From: Sphingopyxis sp. LC363
Lineage (GTDB): Bacteria; Pseudomonadota; Alphaproteobacteria; Sphingomonadales; Sphingomonadaceae
NCBI RefSeq assembly: GCF_000756385.1
Contig: NZ_JNFC01000056.1
Span: 1-64,000, forward strand
Direction of reading: 5' to 3'
DNA length: 64,000 bases
Of the stretch, positions 51,285 through 60,506 are shown piece by piece. The number at the start of each line of letters is the position of its first letter. Within the stretch, counting starts at the first letter, position 1. Made by a program: the position numbers and the translations under genes. The notes under the pieces were generated by a model. The model saw only the letters and a program-made list of their open reading frames with translations. It was not told the DNA's origin and did no database searches.

Positions 51285-52148
51285 CTAATCGTTCACCGAC
51301 CGCCACCCGAGGGTGATCGAGATACGGCGATTGCGCGGATCGAATCGGTCGGAAGGGACATAGGGCTCGCGATCGGCGACCCCTTCGATTCGCGCGAACC
51401 GCTCCGACGCGATGCCGCGGAACGAAAGATAGTGGCGCGTGACCTCGGCGCGGTCGACCGACAGGCGCCAGTTGTTGGTGCCCGATTTCGCCGACCAGGG
51501 TGCAGCGTCGGTGTGCCCGCGGATCATCACCCGGTTGGGCACTTCGGCGATCAGCGCCGCGACCTCGGCGAACAGCTTCGCGCCGGACGGGGTCAGTTGA
51601 CTGGTGCCGATCGCGAACATCGAGACGTCGGCGTCGTCGACGATGTCGATGCGCAGCCCTTCGAGCGTTTCGGTGAAGCGCAGGTTGCGCGCGAGGCGCT
51701 TGAGGTCGGCGCGGCTCTGGAGCCGCTCCTTCAGCGACTGGGCGAGCGCGTTGAACTTTTTCGATTCGGCTTTGCGTTCGCGCCCCGACGCCTCGCGCGG
51801 GCCGCCGACCGCATCGCGCGGGATCGTCATCGCGCGCGTGCCCGTTTGTGCGGCGCCATGCGGATAGCGATCCGCCGCCACCAGCGAATCGCCGCCGAAC
51901 AGGCCGTTCGATCCCGCGGTTTCGGTTTTCGTCTGCACGATCGTCGGCGCGAAATAGTCGGCGAGCGCCTTGCGCTGGGCCTCGTTGGTCGCGCCGAGCA
52001 GCCACATCAGGAGGAAGAAGGCCATCATCGCGGTGACGAAGTCGGCATAGGCGACCTTCCACGCGCCGCCGTGGTGGCCGCCATGCGCTTCCTGAATCAC
52101 CTTCTTGACGATGATCGGCCGCGGCGGCGTGTTCGGGCGCGCGGCCAT
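51285..52148 (-). CDS. motB: Flagellar stator protein MotB
   Basis: 287 residues. A single membrane helix with the proton-carrying aspartate in AYADFVTAMMAFFLLMWLL (Asp36) and a C-terminal OmpA peptidoglycan-binding domain (IRGHTDAAPW, NNWRLSVDRAEVTRHYL). It anchors the stator to the cell wall. Start overlaps the motA stop by one base. The last residues follow NRRISITLGW, typical of the OmpA-like end. Confidence 0.95.
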   Translation of the reverse strand: MAARPNTPPRPIIVKKVIQEAHGGHHGGAWKVAYADFVTAMMAFFLLMWLLGATNEAQRKALADYFAPTIVQTKTETAGSNGLFGGDSLVAADRYPHGAAQTGTRAMTIPRDAVGGPREASGRERKAESKKFNALAQSLKERLQSRADLKRLARNLRFTETLEGLRIDIVDDADVSMFAIGTSQLTPSGAKLFAEVAALIAEVPNRVMIRGHTDAAPWSAKSGTNNWRLSVDRAEVTRHYLSFRGIASERFARIEGVADREPYVPSDRFDPRNRRISITLGWRSVND

Positions 52149-53011
52149 CAGCGGCCTCTCATGCCATCAAAGACTTCGGCGAAGCTCGGCTGGTTATGAT
52201 GGTCGACGCCCGAACGCGCTGCCTCGATCACCAGCGGCTGCGGATGGCCGTGGAGCGAGGCGATGATCAGCTGCTTCACCGTGTGATAGATGGCGCCGTC
52301 GCTTTCGATCACCGTCTTGGCGCGCGTCGCGAACGGGCCGACGAGGCCATAGGCGAGCAGCACGCCGAGAAAGGTGCCAACAAGCGCCGAGCCGATCATC
52401 GCACCGAGGATCGCCGGCGGCTGGTCGATCGAGCCCATCGTCTTGACGACGCCGAGCACCGCCGCGACGATGCCGAGCGCGGGGAGCGCGTCGGCGAGGC
52501 TCTGCAAGCCTTCGGCGGGCTTCAGGCTGTGGTGGTGGTGGCTTTTCAGCGCATTGTCCATCACCTCCTCGACCGCGTGCGGGTCGAGCGTCCCCGACGA
52601 CACGACCACCAGACGCAGCGTGTCGCAGATCAGATGGACGAGCGTGTCGTCCTTCAAAAGCTTGGGATATTGCTGAAAGATCGTCGAATTCTTCGGATCC
52701 TCGATATGCGGCTCGACCGCGACCGGCCCCTCAGTGCGCATCATCTTCATCAACGTCGAGACGAGCAGGATGCAGTCGAGATAATCCTGCTTCTTGTATT
52801 GCGGTCCCTTGAAAACCTTGCCGAGCCCGCCGGCGAGCGCCTTCAGGTCGGCGCCCGAATTGCCGATGATCAGCGAGCCGAGCGCCGCGCCGCCGATGAT
52901 CAGCATCTCGTGCGGCAGCGCGTGCATCACGGGGCCGAGGTTGCCCCCGGTCAGCGCAAAGCCCCCGAAGACCAGCAGGATCAAGACGACGATGCCGACA
53001 ACGGGAAACAT
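52148..53011 (-). CDS. motA: Flagellar stator protein MotA
   Basis: About 287 residues, four membrane helices. The family start MFPVVGIVVLILLVFGGF and the TM3-TM4 region ALGIVAAVLGVVKTMG and GTFLGVLLAYGLVGPFA are clear. With MotB it forms the proton channel that drives the rotor. The ATG at 53011 fits the family start; the frame to 53059 adds an unconserved stretch. Its own sigma28 promoter lies upstream at 53096-53122. Confidence 0.95.
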   Translation of the reverse strand: MFPVVGIVVLILLVFGGFALTGGNLGPVMHALPHEMLIIGGAALGSLIIGNSGADLKALAGGLGKVFKGPQYKKQDYLDCILLVSTLMKMMRTEGPVAVEPHIEDPKNSTIFQQYPKLLKDDTLVHLICDTLRLVVVSSGTLDPHAVEEVMDNALKSHHHHSLKPAEGLQSLADALPALGIVAAVLGVVKTMGSIDQPPAILGAMIGSALVGTFLGVLLAYGLVGPFATRAKTVIESDGAIYHTVKQLIIASLHGHPQPLVIEAARSGVDHHNQPSFAEVFDGMRGR

Positions 53012-53095
53012 GTGCGCGCAACTCCATTCGGGACCCGGCTGTCGAGGCCGGCCCCGCAAACTCAGGCCCCCACTAACTCGGGGACGTCTTGATGA

Positions 53096-53122
53096 TTAAC
53101 GGCAGCGCCGTCGCAAGATTGA
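53096..53122 (-). promoter_or_regulatory. Sigma28 promoter of motAB
   Basis: Minus strand TCAA-N15-GCCGTTAA, lying between the flgL stop and motA. It matches the pattern upstream of fliC, fliD and flgM. Confidence 0.7.
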
Positions 53123-53128
53123 GGGCCG

Positions 53129-53959
53129 TCAGCCCAAAATATCGAACAAGGTCTGCCGGTTGATCTTGGCGAAGGCCGCCTGCGCGGCCTGCAGCGTCAA
53201 ATCCTGCGCATGGAGCTGGGCGATCGCCTCTTCGAGATTGGTATCCTCGACCACCGAGCGTTCGTCCTTGAGCGCGATCCCGCGCGATGCAAGACCGTCG
53301 CCGATGCGGTCGAGGCGACCGCCCGACAGGCCGATCTTGGCATGTTCGTCGGCGACGTGGCTGATCGCGGTGTCGAGCGATCCCAAGGATGCGTTCATTC
53401 CCGCCTTGTCGTTCGCGGCGACTGCCATCGCGGCGTCGCGGATTCCCGTCGACAGGCTGTTGCCCCCGACGACAAAAACATCGGCCGCCGACGGTACCGG
53501 CGCAAAGGTGACGTCAGAATCGAAGCGCATCACGCGCGCGGCGCCGGCGGCGAATACCGGATCGCCGTTCGAATCGCGGGTCGCCGCGAGCGCGTCGAGC
53601 TCGTCGGCGATCGTCCCGAGTTCGGCCGCAATCGTCGCGCGGTCGGTGGGGTTCGCGGTATCGCTCGCGGCGGCGAGCGTCAGCTCGCGTGCGCGCGACA
53701 TCAGGTCGCTCACCGATTTCATCACCCCGTCGGCCTGCGACACGAGTGCCGAGGCCGAATTGACGTTCGCCGACCAGGCGGCCATGCTCGCCTGCGTCGT
53801 GCCGATCGTCGCGATGCGGCGCGCCGCGACCGGATCGTCGGACATTCGGAGGAGCTTCTTGCCGCCCGAAATCTGGATCTGCGTCCGCTCGAGCGCGTCG
53901 GCGAGCTTTTGTTGGCGCGCGATTTCGCGCGTCATGCGATTGCCCACGGCGTTGATCAT
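53129..53959 (-). CDS. flgL: Hook-filament junction protein FlgL
   Basis: 276 residues. The N-terminal flagellin-like helix (RMTREIARQQKLADALERT, RMSDDPVAARRIA) and the C-terminal helix (VEDTNLEEAIAQLHAQDL) show the family. FlgL is the second junction ring between hook and filament. Last gene of the flgBCDEFGHIJKL operon, 13 bp after flgK. Confidence 0.94.
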   Translation of the reverse strand: MINAVGNRMTREIARQQKLADALERTQIQISGGKKLLRMSDDPVAARRIATIGTTQASMAAWSANVNSASALVSQADGVMKSVSDLMSRARELTLAAASDTANPTDRATIAAELGTIADELDALAATRDSNGDPVFAAGAARVMRFDSDVTFAPVPSAADVFVVGGNSLSTGIRDAAMAVAANDKAGMNASLGSLDTAISHVADEHAKIGLSGGRLDRIGDGLASRGIALKDERSVVEDTNLEEAIAQLHAQDLTLQAAQAAFAKINRQTLFDILG

Positions 53960-53972
53960 CGTCCCGGCCTCC

Positions 53973-55298
53973 TTACAGCGAGCTCAAGAGCGTTTGCATC
54001 GTTTCGCGCGCGACCTGGATCGTGCGCGCGGCGGCCGAATAGGCCTGCTGGAAGCGCAGCAATTCGGCCGCCTCGGTGTCGAGATCGACCTGGCTGACCC
54101 CATCGCGCGCGGCGGCCGACGCGTCGGCGCGCGTCGCGGCGGCGGCATCCTGCGCGCGCGACGACGCGACCGTCTGCGCCTGCGAGGCCATATGGCCCGA
54201 CCAGCGCGCCTCGGGATCGTCCGCCCCCCGCATCGAGCCGAACGCCAGCATATTGCCGTTGCTGCCCGACGCGTCGGCGGCCGCCACCTGATCGGGGGTC
54301 AGCGTCGTGGCGGTCAAGGTCGCGGCGCTGGTGCCCGTGAACAACGGCTGCCCCGGATTGCCGCCGGCATCGGTACCCGCCTGATGCGCGGCGTTGAGCT
54401 GGGTGGCGAAATCACTCGCCATCGTGTCGAGCGCGGCGCGCTGGTCGGCGACATGGTTCGCCCCCTCGGCGAGCCCGGCGAGCGATCCCGTCGAGATGGC
54501 AAGCGGCGATCCGCCGATACTGTACGACAGCCGCCCGTCGGCCGCGGCAGTCACCGAAATCGGGTTCACAACCCCGCCGCCGACAAGCAGGTCGCCCGAT
54601 CCGGCGGCGCGCAGCGTCACCGCGCCATTATTGTCGAAACTCGCGCTGACCCCCGCCTGCGACGACAATTTGTCGAGCAATCGGTCGCGCTCGTCGAGCA
54701 GGCTCGCTTCGTTCGTCGATCCCGGCCGCGCCTTGCGCAGCCCGATGTTGATCTGTTCGAGCGCATCGAGGTTCGCGTTGAACGTGTCGACCTCGCTCGC
54801 GGCGGCGCCCTCGATCCCCTCGCCCATCTTGTCGAGTTCGTTCGCGGCGGTGCGGAATCCCGATGCGATGTCGTCGACCGACTGCAGAAACTGGGCGCGC
54901 AGCGTCCGGTTCGACGGATCCGAGGTCAGCTGGTCGGCGGTCGTATAGAGGTTGGTGAGGCCGGTCTTGATCCCGTTCGTCTCGTCGCTCAAGGCGCCTT
55001 CGACCTTGCCCAGCCAGTCGAGCTTCGTCGCCGCGCGTTCGGCATCGCCCGAGGTGAGGCGCGAATCCTCGATCAGCCACGCGTCGACCGAACGGTCGAG
55101 GCCGCGGATGTCGACGCCGCCCGGATTGGTGTTGCCGCGATAGAAGATCGAATTGCCGCCGCCGACGGCTTCCATCATTTCGAGCCGCCGCCGCGCGTAT
55201 CCGGGCGTCTGGGCGTTGGCGATATTGTCGCCGATCGTCGAGAGCGCGCGCGAATAGGCCTTGAGCCCGCTGTAGCCGATGCCGAGCAAGTCGCTCAT
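53973..55298 (-). CDS. flgK: Hook-filament junction protein FlgK
   Basis: 441 residues, on the short side for FlgK. N-terminal rod/hook motif LLGIGYSGLKAYSRALSTIGDNIANAQTPGYARR (key part DNIANAQTPGY) and the C-terminal SQVDLDTEAAELLRFQQAYSAAA. First junction protein above the hook. Its start overlaps the flgJ stop by four bases. Confidence 0.94.
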   Translation of the reverse strand: MSDLLGIGYSGLKAYSRALSTIGDNIANAQTPGYARRRLEMMEAVGGGNSIFYRGNTNPGGVDIRGLDRSVDAWLIEDSRLTSGDAERAATKLDWLGKVEGALSDETNGIKTGLTNLYTTADQLTSDPSNRTLRAQFLQSVDDIASGFRTAANELDKMGEGIEGAAASEVDTFNANLDALEQINIGLRKARPGSTNEASLLDERDRLLDKLSSQAGVSASFDNNGAVTLRAAGSGDLLVGGGVVNPISVTAAADGRLSYSIGGSPLAISTGSLAGLAEGANHVADQRAALDTMASDFATQLNAAHQAGTDAGGNPGQPLFTGTSAATLTATTLTPDQVAAADASGSNGNMLAFGSMRGADDPEARWSGHMASQAQTVASSRAQDAAAATRADASAAARDGVSQVDLDTEAAELLRFQQAYSAAARTIQVARETMQTLLSSL

Positions 55299-55612
55299 TG
55301 CACGCCTCCGCCCGAGCGCGTGGCAAGCCCGCCGAGCGGTCCGCGGAACTGCCGCTCGACCATGTCGGCGATGCCGAACTGGCGCATCGCGGCGAGGCTG
55401 TCGGCGGTGCGCGCGTCGGCCATCTCGCGGAAATTGTCGGTCGCGCTCGACCCGAAGATGTCGTCGGCAAGCTTCGCCTGCCGCATCGACGCCATCAGCT
55501 GGCGCAGGATCACGGCTTCGAACGCCTCGGCCGCCTTGCGCAGCCCGCCGTCGCCGCCCCCCGCAGCCGCGGGGGTGGGCGTCGCCGAAACGGAAGAAAT
55601 GGGGCTCGTCAT
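55295..55612 (-). CDS. flgJ: FlgJ-like rod-binding protein without muramidase domain
   Basis: 105 residues corresponding only to the N-terminal rod-binding domain: KAAEAFEAVILRQLMASMRQA and ADSLAAMRQFGIADMVERQF. The C-terminal glucosaminidase domain found in enteric FlgJ is absent, as in many alphaproteobacteria. A separate exported-looking lytic transglycosylase under a sigma54 promoter at 62487 may supply the missing activity. Overlaps flgI and flgK by four bases each. Confidence 0.88.
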   Translation of the reverse strand: MTSPISSVSATPTPAAAGGGDGGLRKAAEAFEAVILRQLMASMRQAKLADDIFGSSATDNFREMADARTADSLAAMRQFGIADMVERQFRGPLGGLATRSGGGVQ

Positions 55613-56718
55613 ATGATCACCAGTTCCGCAGTGAGCGCGCCGGCCTGGCTCAGCGCCTCGAGGATGGCGACGAGGTCGCCGGGGGGAACGCCCAGCCGGT
55701 TGATCGAATCGACCAGATCGGAGAGCGAGGCATTGGGGTTCATCAGGAAGGCCGGGCGATAATCTTCGGTGACTTCGATCTCGCTCGATGGCTCGATCGC
55801 GGTCTGGCCGCGGCTGAACGGCGCGGGCTGGACGACCATCGGCGCTTCCTTGATCGACACGGTGAGCTTGCCGTGGCTGACTGCGGCGGTACCGACGCGG
55901 ACCGCGCCGTTGATCACCACCGTGCCGGTGCGCGCGTTGACGATCACTTTCGCCGGCGGTTCGGCGCGCGTCACGCCGAGATTCTCGATCTGCGACATCA
56001 GCCGCATCCGCTCGTCGCCGTTTCCGCTGGCGCGGATCGCGATGCTCGCGCCGTCGATCATCGATGCGGTGGCGGGGAGCGCGGCGTTGATCGCGTCGGT
56101 GACGCGCTTCGCATTGGTCGCGTCGAACTGGTGGAGGTTGAAGGTCAGATAGCTGGCGGTCGCAAAGCCGGTGTCGACCGCGCGTTCGACCGTCGCACCG
56201 CCCGCGATGCGCCCGCTCGACGGCACATTGACAGTCAGCTTCGACCCGTCGGCGGCATCGACGCCGAGCCCGCCAATGACGAGGTTACCCTGCACCATCG
56301 CGTAAATCTGTCCGTCGGCGCCATAGAGCGGCGCGAGCACGAGCGTGCCGCCGCGTAAGGATTTTGCCTTGCCGATCGCCGAGACGGTGACGTCGAGCCG
56401 CTGGCCGGGCTTGGCGAAGGGCGGCAGTTCGGCGGTGATCATCACCGCCGCGGCGTTCTTGAGCGCCGGGTTCACTCCGGGCGGCAGCGTCAGGCCGAAG
56501 CGCGACACCGCGCCGCGCATGCCCAACGTCGAATAGTCGAGGCTGTCGTCGCCGGTGCCGGCGAGGCCCACGACCAGGCCGTAGCCCGTCAGCTGGTTCG
56601 CGCGCAGCCCCTGGAATTGGCCCATGTCCTTGATGCGCTCGGCGTGCGCGGGCGCCGCGAAGGCGAAGCTCGCGAGCAGCAGCGCAAAAAGGGTGAACAG
56701 GATCGGACGCTGGGTCAC
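55609..56718 (-). CDS. flgI: Flagellar P-ring protein FlgI
   Basis: 369 residues with a Sec signal peptide (cleavage near AHAER, about residue 26). Family motifs: RANQLTGYGLVVGLAGTGD, NAAAVMITAELPPFAKPGQ, and GDLVAILEALSQAGAL at the C-terminus. It forms the periplasmic bushing of the rod in the peptidoglycan layer. Confidence 0.96.
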   Translation of the reverse strand: MTQRPILFTLFALLLASFAFAAPAHAERIKDMGQFQGLRANQLTGYGLVVGLAGTGDDSLDYSTLGMRGAVSRFGLTLPPGVNPALKNAAAVMITAELPPFAKPGQRLDVTVSAIGKAKSLRGGTLVLAPLYGADGQIYAMVQGNLVIGGLGVDAADGSKLTVNVPSSGRIAGGATVERAVDTGFATASYLTFNLHQFDATNAKRVTDAINAALPATASMIDGASIAIRASGNGDERMRLMSQIENLGVTRAEPPAKVIVNARTGTVVINGAVRVGTAAVSHGKLTVSIKEAPMVVQPAPFSRGQTAIEPSSEIEVTEDYRPAFLMNPNASLSDLVDSINRLGVPPGDLVAILEALSQAGALTAELVII

Positions 56719-56731
56719 TTCAAATTCCTTG

Positions 56732-57391
56732 TTAGAAGGGGCTGATGATCGAGAAGAAACGCTGCAGCCAGCCTTGCCGGCTCGCGCGCGCGATCTCGCC
56801 CTTGCCGACGTAGCGGATGTGCGCGTTGGCGACGCGGGTCGACAGGATGCGGTTGTCGGGGCTGATGTCGATCGCGCGCACTATCCCCGAGATCTGGACG
56901 CGCTCGTCGCCGCGGTTGAGGGTCAGGAATTTCTCGCCCTTCACCAGCATCGTGCCGTTGGGATAGACGGCGGCGACGGTCACGCTGACCTCGCCCGACA
57001 GCGCATTCGACTGCGACGCTTCGCCCTTGCCCTTGAACTGCTGGCCTCCCCCCATTGCTATATCGCTGGGGTTGAACAGCGACAGCGGTCCGGTGGTCGG
57101 CGGCGTGAGGCCGATATCGCCGTCGCGCTGGGTGCCCGCAGCATTGCTTTTCGTCGCCGCGGTGCGCTCGACGAGCTGGATCGTGACGATGTCGCCGACC
57201 GCGCCCGCGCGCCCGCCCGACGTCAGCGGCACATAAGCGCCCTGAAAGATCGAGCCGTTCGCCGGCGGCGGAGGAGGCGGCAGCGGCATCGACGCCGCAA
57301 AGGCGTCGGGCGGCAGCTTGTCCTTCGCGTGCGCCAAGACAGGCGCGAGCGCGACGGCCAGCATCGCCAGCCTAGAGAGTCTGCGACGCAT
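56732..57391 (-). CDS. flgH: Flagellar L-ring protein FlgH, without lipobox cysteine
   Basis: 219 residues. FlgH forms the outer-membrane bushing. The core is clear: PANGSIFQGAY, VGDIVTIQLVE, FKGKGEASQSNALSG, LVKGEKFLTLNRGDERVQISG and the ending WLQRFFSIISPF. The leader MRRRLSRLAMLAVALAPVLAHAK is a plain signal peptide with no cysteine, whereas classical FlgH is a lipoprotein. A later ATG at 57364 would leave a leader without charged residues. It overlaps the flgG end by 20 bases. Confidence 0.93.
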   Translation of the reverse strand: MRRRLSRLAMLAVALAPVLAHAKDKLPPDAFAASMPLPPPPPPANGSIFQGAYVPLTSGGRAGAVGDIVTIQLVERTAATKSNAAGTQRDGDIGLTPPTTGPLSLFNPSDIAMGGGQQFKGKGEASQSNALSGEVSVTVAAVYPNGTMLVKGEKFLTLNRGDERVQISGIVRAIDISPDNRILSTRVANAHIRYVGKGEIARASRQGWLQRFFSIISPF

Positions 57392-58157
57392 TTTTCATCA
57401 TCTCGTCGGTCGCCGAGATCATCTTCGAATTGACCTCATAGGCGCGCTGCGTCTCGATCATGTCGACGAGCTCCTCGACGACATTGACGTTCGATCCCTC
57501 GAGCATCCCGCCGCGGAGCGAGCCACGGCCTTCCTCGCCCGCGCCGCCAACGAGCGGCGCACCCGAGGCCTGCGTTTCGACGAGCATGTTGCCGCCGATC
57601 GCCTGCAGCCCCGCCGGGTTGGCGAAGCGCGCGATCTCGATCCGGCCGAGTTCGAGCGCGGTGCCGTCGGCGGCGGTCGCCGAGACGGTGCCATCGAGAC
57701 CGATCGTCACATTGCTCGCATCCTCGGGAAGCTGGATCGCGGGGGTCAGCGGCTTGCCGTCCGACGTCACGATCGTGCCGTCGGGGGCGCGGCCGAAATT
57801 GCCCGCGCGAGTATAGCCGATGCGCCCGTCGGGCATTTCGACCTGGAAATAGCCGGCGCCGTCGATCGCGACGTCGAGCCCGTTGCCCGTCGTCTGGAAC
57901 GCGCCCTGCGTATCGATGCGCGCGGTGCCGTTGAGTGCGACGCCGGTGCCGAGATTGAGCCCCGTCGCATAGCGATTTTCCGCGGTCGAAGGCGCGCCGG
58001 CCTGCGTCATCAATTGATAGCTCAGCGTCTCGAAGCTCGCGCGGTCGCGCTTGAAGCCCGTGGTGTTGACGTTGGCGAGGTTGTTGGCGATCACCTGCAT
58101 CCGGAAGCCCTGGGCATCCAGACCGGTCCGCGCGACGTGCAAGGCACCGATACTCAT
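57372..58157 (-). CDS. flgG: Distal rod protein FlgG
   Basis: 261 residues, the standard size. N-terminal ARTGLDAQGFRMQVIANNLANVNTTGFKRDR (key part ANNLANVNTTGFKR), middle GAYFQ-type DGAGYFQVEMPDG, and C-terminal GSNVNVVEELVDMIETQRAYE. It builds the distal rod. The ATG at 58157 follows AAGGAG by about 9 bases; the frame open further upstream is antisense-like shadow over flgF. Confidence 0.96.
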   Translation of the reverse strand: MSIGALHVARTGLDAQGFRMQVIANNLANVNTTGFKRDRASFETLSYQLMTQAGAPSTAENRYATGLNLGTGVALNGTARIDTQGAFQTTGNGLDVAIDGAGYFQVEMPDGRIGYTRAGNFGRAPDGTIVTSDGKPLTPAIQLPEDASNVTIGLDGTVSATAADGTALELGRIEIARFANPAGLQAIGGNMLVETQASGAPLVGGAGEEGRGSLRGGMLEGSNVNVVEELVDMIETQRAYEVNSKMISATDEMMKNASQTL

Positions 58158-58180
58158 TTCATATTCTCCTTGAGCGTGCT

Positions 58181-58924
58181 CTAACGGGGGAGCTGCATCA
58201 GATTGGCGGTCGCGCTGTCCATGTCGCGCACGTCGCTGATCATCTTCAATTGGGTGTCCCAGCTGCGGCTCGCCTCGATCATCTCGACGAGCGTGCTGGT
58301 CGCGGTGACGTTCGATCCTTCGATCGAGCGGGTGAGCAGCCGCGCTTCGGGGTCGTCCGGCAATATGCCGCCGCCCTTGACGCGGAACAGGCCATCGAGG
58401 CCTTTGACGATTTCCGACCCCGCGGGAGTCGCGAGCCGCAGCCGGTCGACCTCCTGCGGATTTTCGGGATCGCCGCCCTGCGGCACGACCCACACGCGGC
58501 CTTCCTGGTCGATGTTGATCGCGTCGGCGGGCGGGATCGTCACCGGGCCCTGCGTCCCCTGCACGGGGTTGCCGTCGCCGGTGGTGAGCAGCCCGCTCGG
58601 CGAGACTTGCAGGTCGCCGCGCCGCGTGTACGCCTCTTCGCCGTCCTTCGCCTGCACCACCAGCAAGGCATCGCCCTGCATCGCGATGTCGAGGTCGCGG
58701 CCCGTCTGGGTGACGGTCCCGGCGCGCATGTCGGCGCCGAGCACTTCCTCGGACGCCATCGCACGCGCGTCGAGCCCGCTGCCGTCGAGCCACAGCGACT
58801 GCGCATTGGCCATATCGGCGCGGAAGCCGGGTGTCTGCGCGTTCGCCAGATTGTTGGCGATCGCCGTCTGCCGGGACATGCTGCCCCGCATCGCGGTAAG
58901 GCTGGTATAGATGAGGCGGTCCAT
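58181..58924 (-). CDS. flgF: Proximal rod protein FlgF
   Basis: 247 residues. DRLIYTSLTAMRGSM is the typical FlgF start, with SRQTAIANNLANAQTPGFRAD and the C-terminal EGSNVTATSTLVEMIEASR. It forms part of the rod. It sits between flgE (35 bp upstream) and flgG (23 bp downstream) in the flg operon. Confidence 0.95.
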   Translation of the reverse strand: MDRLIYTSLTAMRGSMSRQTAIANNLANAQTPGFRADMANAQSLWLDGSGLDARAMASEEVLGADMRAGTVTQTGRDLDIAMQGDALLVVQAKDGEEAYTRRGDLQVSPSGLLTTGDGNPVQGTQGPVTIPPADAINIDQEGRVWVVPQGGDPENPQEVDRLRLATPAGSEIVKGLDGLFRVKGGGILPDDPEARLLTRSIEGSNVTATSTLVEMIEASRSWDTQLKMISDVRDMDSATANLMQLPR

Positions 58925-58959
58925 CTGGATACTCCCGGCAGGCGGTGGTCAGGGCTGCG

Positions 58960-59787
58960 TCAGCGCATGCCGATGATCGTCTGGGTCAGCTGCGACGCGC
59001 CCTCGATCGCCTTGGCATTCGCCTGGAAATTGCGCTGCGCCGACATCAGCATCACCAGCTCCTCGGTGATATCGACGTTCGAGCGTTCGAGCGCGCCCGA
59101 ACGGACCGCGCCCATCGAGCCGCTGGTCGGGCCGTCGATCGTCGGCGGGCCGCTTTCGCCCGTCGACTGCCAGTGCGCATCGCCCGTCGGACGCAGGCCC
59201 GACATCGTCGGGAAGGTCGCCATCGCAACCTTGCCGAGCATCTGGTCTTCCCCGTTCGCGAAAGTCGCGGTGACGAGGCCGTCGAGTCCGATCGACACAT
59301 TGACCAGCGACGCGGTCGGGTCGGACGGCGCGCCCGTGGGCAGCTGCATGTCGAAGGCGCCGGCGAGCGTGTTGTTGGTGACATTGCCGTCGGCATCGAC
59401 GGGCAGCAGCTGCAGCTTCGAACCCGTCGTGTCGATGACATAGCCGTCGGGCGTCGGTTCGAACGAGCCGTTGCGCGTATAGGTGATCGCTTCGGTCGGC
59501 GGATTGCCCTTCACGATGAACAGGCCCTCGCCGACGATCGCCATGTCGAGCGTCTTTTCGCTCGCTTCGTACGATCCCTGCGTGAACTGCTGGGTGATGC
59601 CGTTGAGGCGCGTGCCCTGGCCCGCGATCGTCTTCGTCGACTGCGTCGGCGACGAGGCGAAGATATCGCCGAACTGCGCCTTGCTGCGCTTGAAGCCGAC
59701 CGAGCCGGCGTTGGCGATATTGTTCGAGATGACCGACATATCGGTCTGCGAAGCCTTGAGGCCCGAGAGCGAGGTATAGAATGACAT
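58960..59787 (-). CDS. flgE: Flagellar hook protein FlgE, short form
   Basis: 275 residues, well below the ~400 of enteric FlgE. N-terminal MSFYTSLSGLKASQTDMSV with SNNIANAGSVGFKRSK and C-terminal RSNVDITEELVMLMSAQRNFQANAK are conserved. The middle contains one FlaE-like domain, so the outer hook domain appears reduced. It polymerises into the universal joint. Starts four bases after flgD. Confidence 0.92.
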   Translation of the reverse strand: MSFYTSLSGLKASQTDMSVISNNIANAGSVGFKRSKAQFGDIFASSPTQSTKTIAGQGTRLNGITQQFTQGSYEASEKTLDMAIVGEGLFIVKGNPPTEAITYTRNGSFEPTPDGYVIDTTGSKLQLLPVDADGNVTNNTLAGAFDMQLPTGAPSDPTASLVNVSIGLDGLVTATFANGEDQMLGKVAMATFPTMSGLRPTGDAHWQSTGESGPPTIDGPTSGSMGAVRSGALERSNVDITEELVMLMSAQRNFQANAKAIEGASQLTQTIIGMR

Positions 59788-59791
59788 GGAC

Positions 59792-60094
59792 TTATCCTTC
59801 CTGCGTGGTGGGAGCGGGCGCCGGGGTGGCGGCCTTGATGTCTTTGAGCAGCTGCGTCTGCGCGGTCAGCTGCTCCGAAATCTGCGCGAGCACATTGTTC
59901 GTCTCGCTGATCCCGGCGAGGCTCGAGAATTGCGCCATCTGAGCGACCATCTGCTGATTATCGACCGGGTTGAACGGATCCTGCTGCGACAGCTGCGCGG
60001 TCATCAGGCGGAGGAAATCGCTCTGATCCATCTGCTGGCTGGTGCCCTTGGGGTGGATCACGGGGTTGTTGTTGGTGATGCTGTTGACGCCCAT
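59792..60094 (-). CDS. flgD: Hook-capping protein FlgD, minimal form
   Basis: 100 residues, holding only the FlgD N-terminal domain: QMDQSDFLRLMTAQLSQQDPF, DNQQMVAQMAQFSSLAGI and a short helical tail. The Ig-like/tudor C-terminal region of larger FlgD is missing. FlgD is the scaffold for hook assembly, removed later. One base separates it from flgC. Confidence 0.9.
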   Translation of the reverse strand: MGVNSITNNNPVIHPKGTSQQMDQSDFLRLMTAQLSQQDPFNPVDNQQMVAQMAQFSSLAGISETNNVLAQISEQLTAQTQLLKDIKAATPAPAPTTQEG

Positions 60095-60095
60095 C

Positions 60096-60506
60096 TTACT
60101 GTCCCATCCTGAGAGTTTCGTTGATCAGGCCCTTCGCGGTTTCGAGGACCTGGACATTGTTCTGATACTGGCGCGCGGTCTCGACCATCTCGACCAGCTC
60201 GGCGGCGCTATCGACCGCGGCTTCCCAGACGTTGCCGTCGGCGTCGGCGAGCGGGTTCGACGGATCATGGCGTTTCGACGGCGCCATTTTCGAGGTCGTG
60301 ACCTGATCGATCTGGACCGTCGCGCGGCCATGGTCGTCCATCACGGTGCGAAACACCGGCTTCAGCGAGCGGAAGGCGCCCGCCTCGCTGCCCGCGACCG
60401 TCCCCGCGTTGGCAAGGTTCGACGCCGTCGTGTTCAGCCGGACGAGCTGCGCCGACATCGCGCGGCCGCTGATGTCGAAGACCGAGAAATTGCCGTTCAT
60501 CGTCAT
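60096..60506 (-). CDS. flgC: Proximal rod protein FlgC
   Basis: 136 residues. FSVFDISGRAMSAQLVRLNTTASNLANAGT, and C-terminal NPLADADGNVWEAAVDSAAELVEMVETARQYQNN in outline, match FlgC. The start ATG overlaps the flgB stop (ATGA at 60503-60506) behind AAGGGCG, so the two are coupled. The upstream open frame to 60968 is a shadow of flgB. Confidence 0.93.
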   Translation of the reverse strand: MTMNGNFSVFDISGRAMSAQLVRLNTTASNLANAGTVAGSEAGAFRSLKPVFRTVMDDHGRATVQIDQVTTSKMAPSKRHDPSNPLADADGNVWEAAVDSAAELVEMVETARQYQNNVQVLETAKGLINETLRMGQ

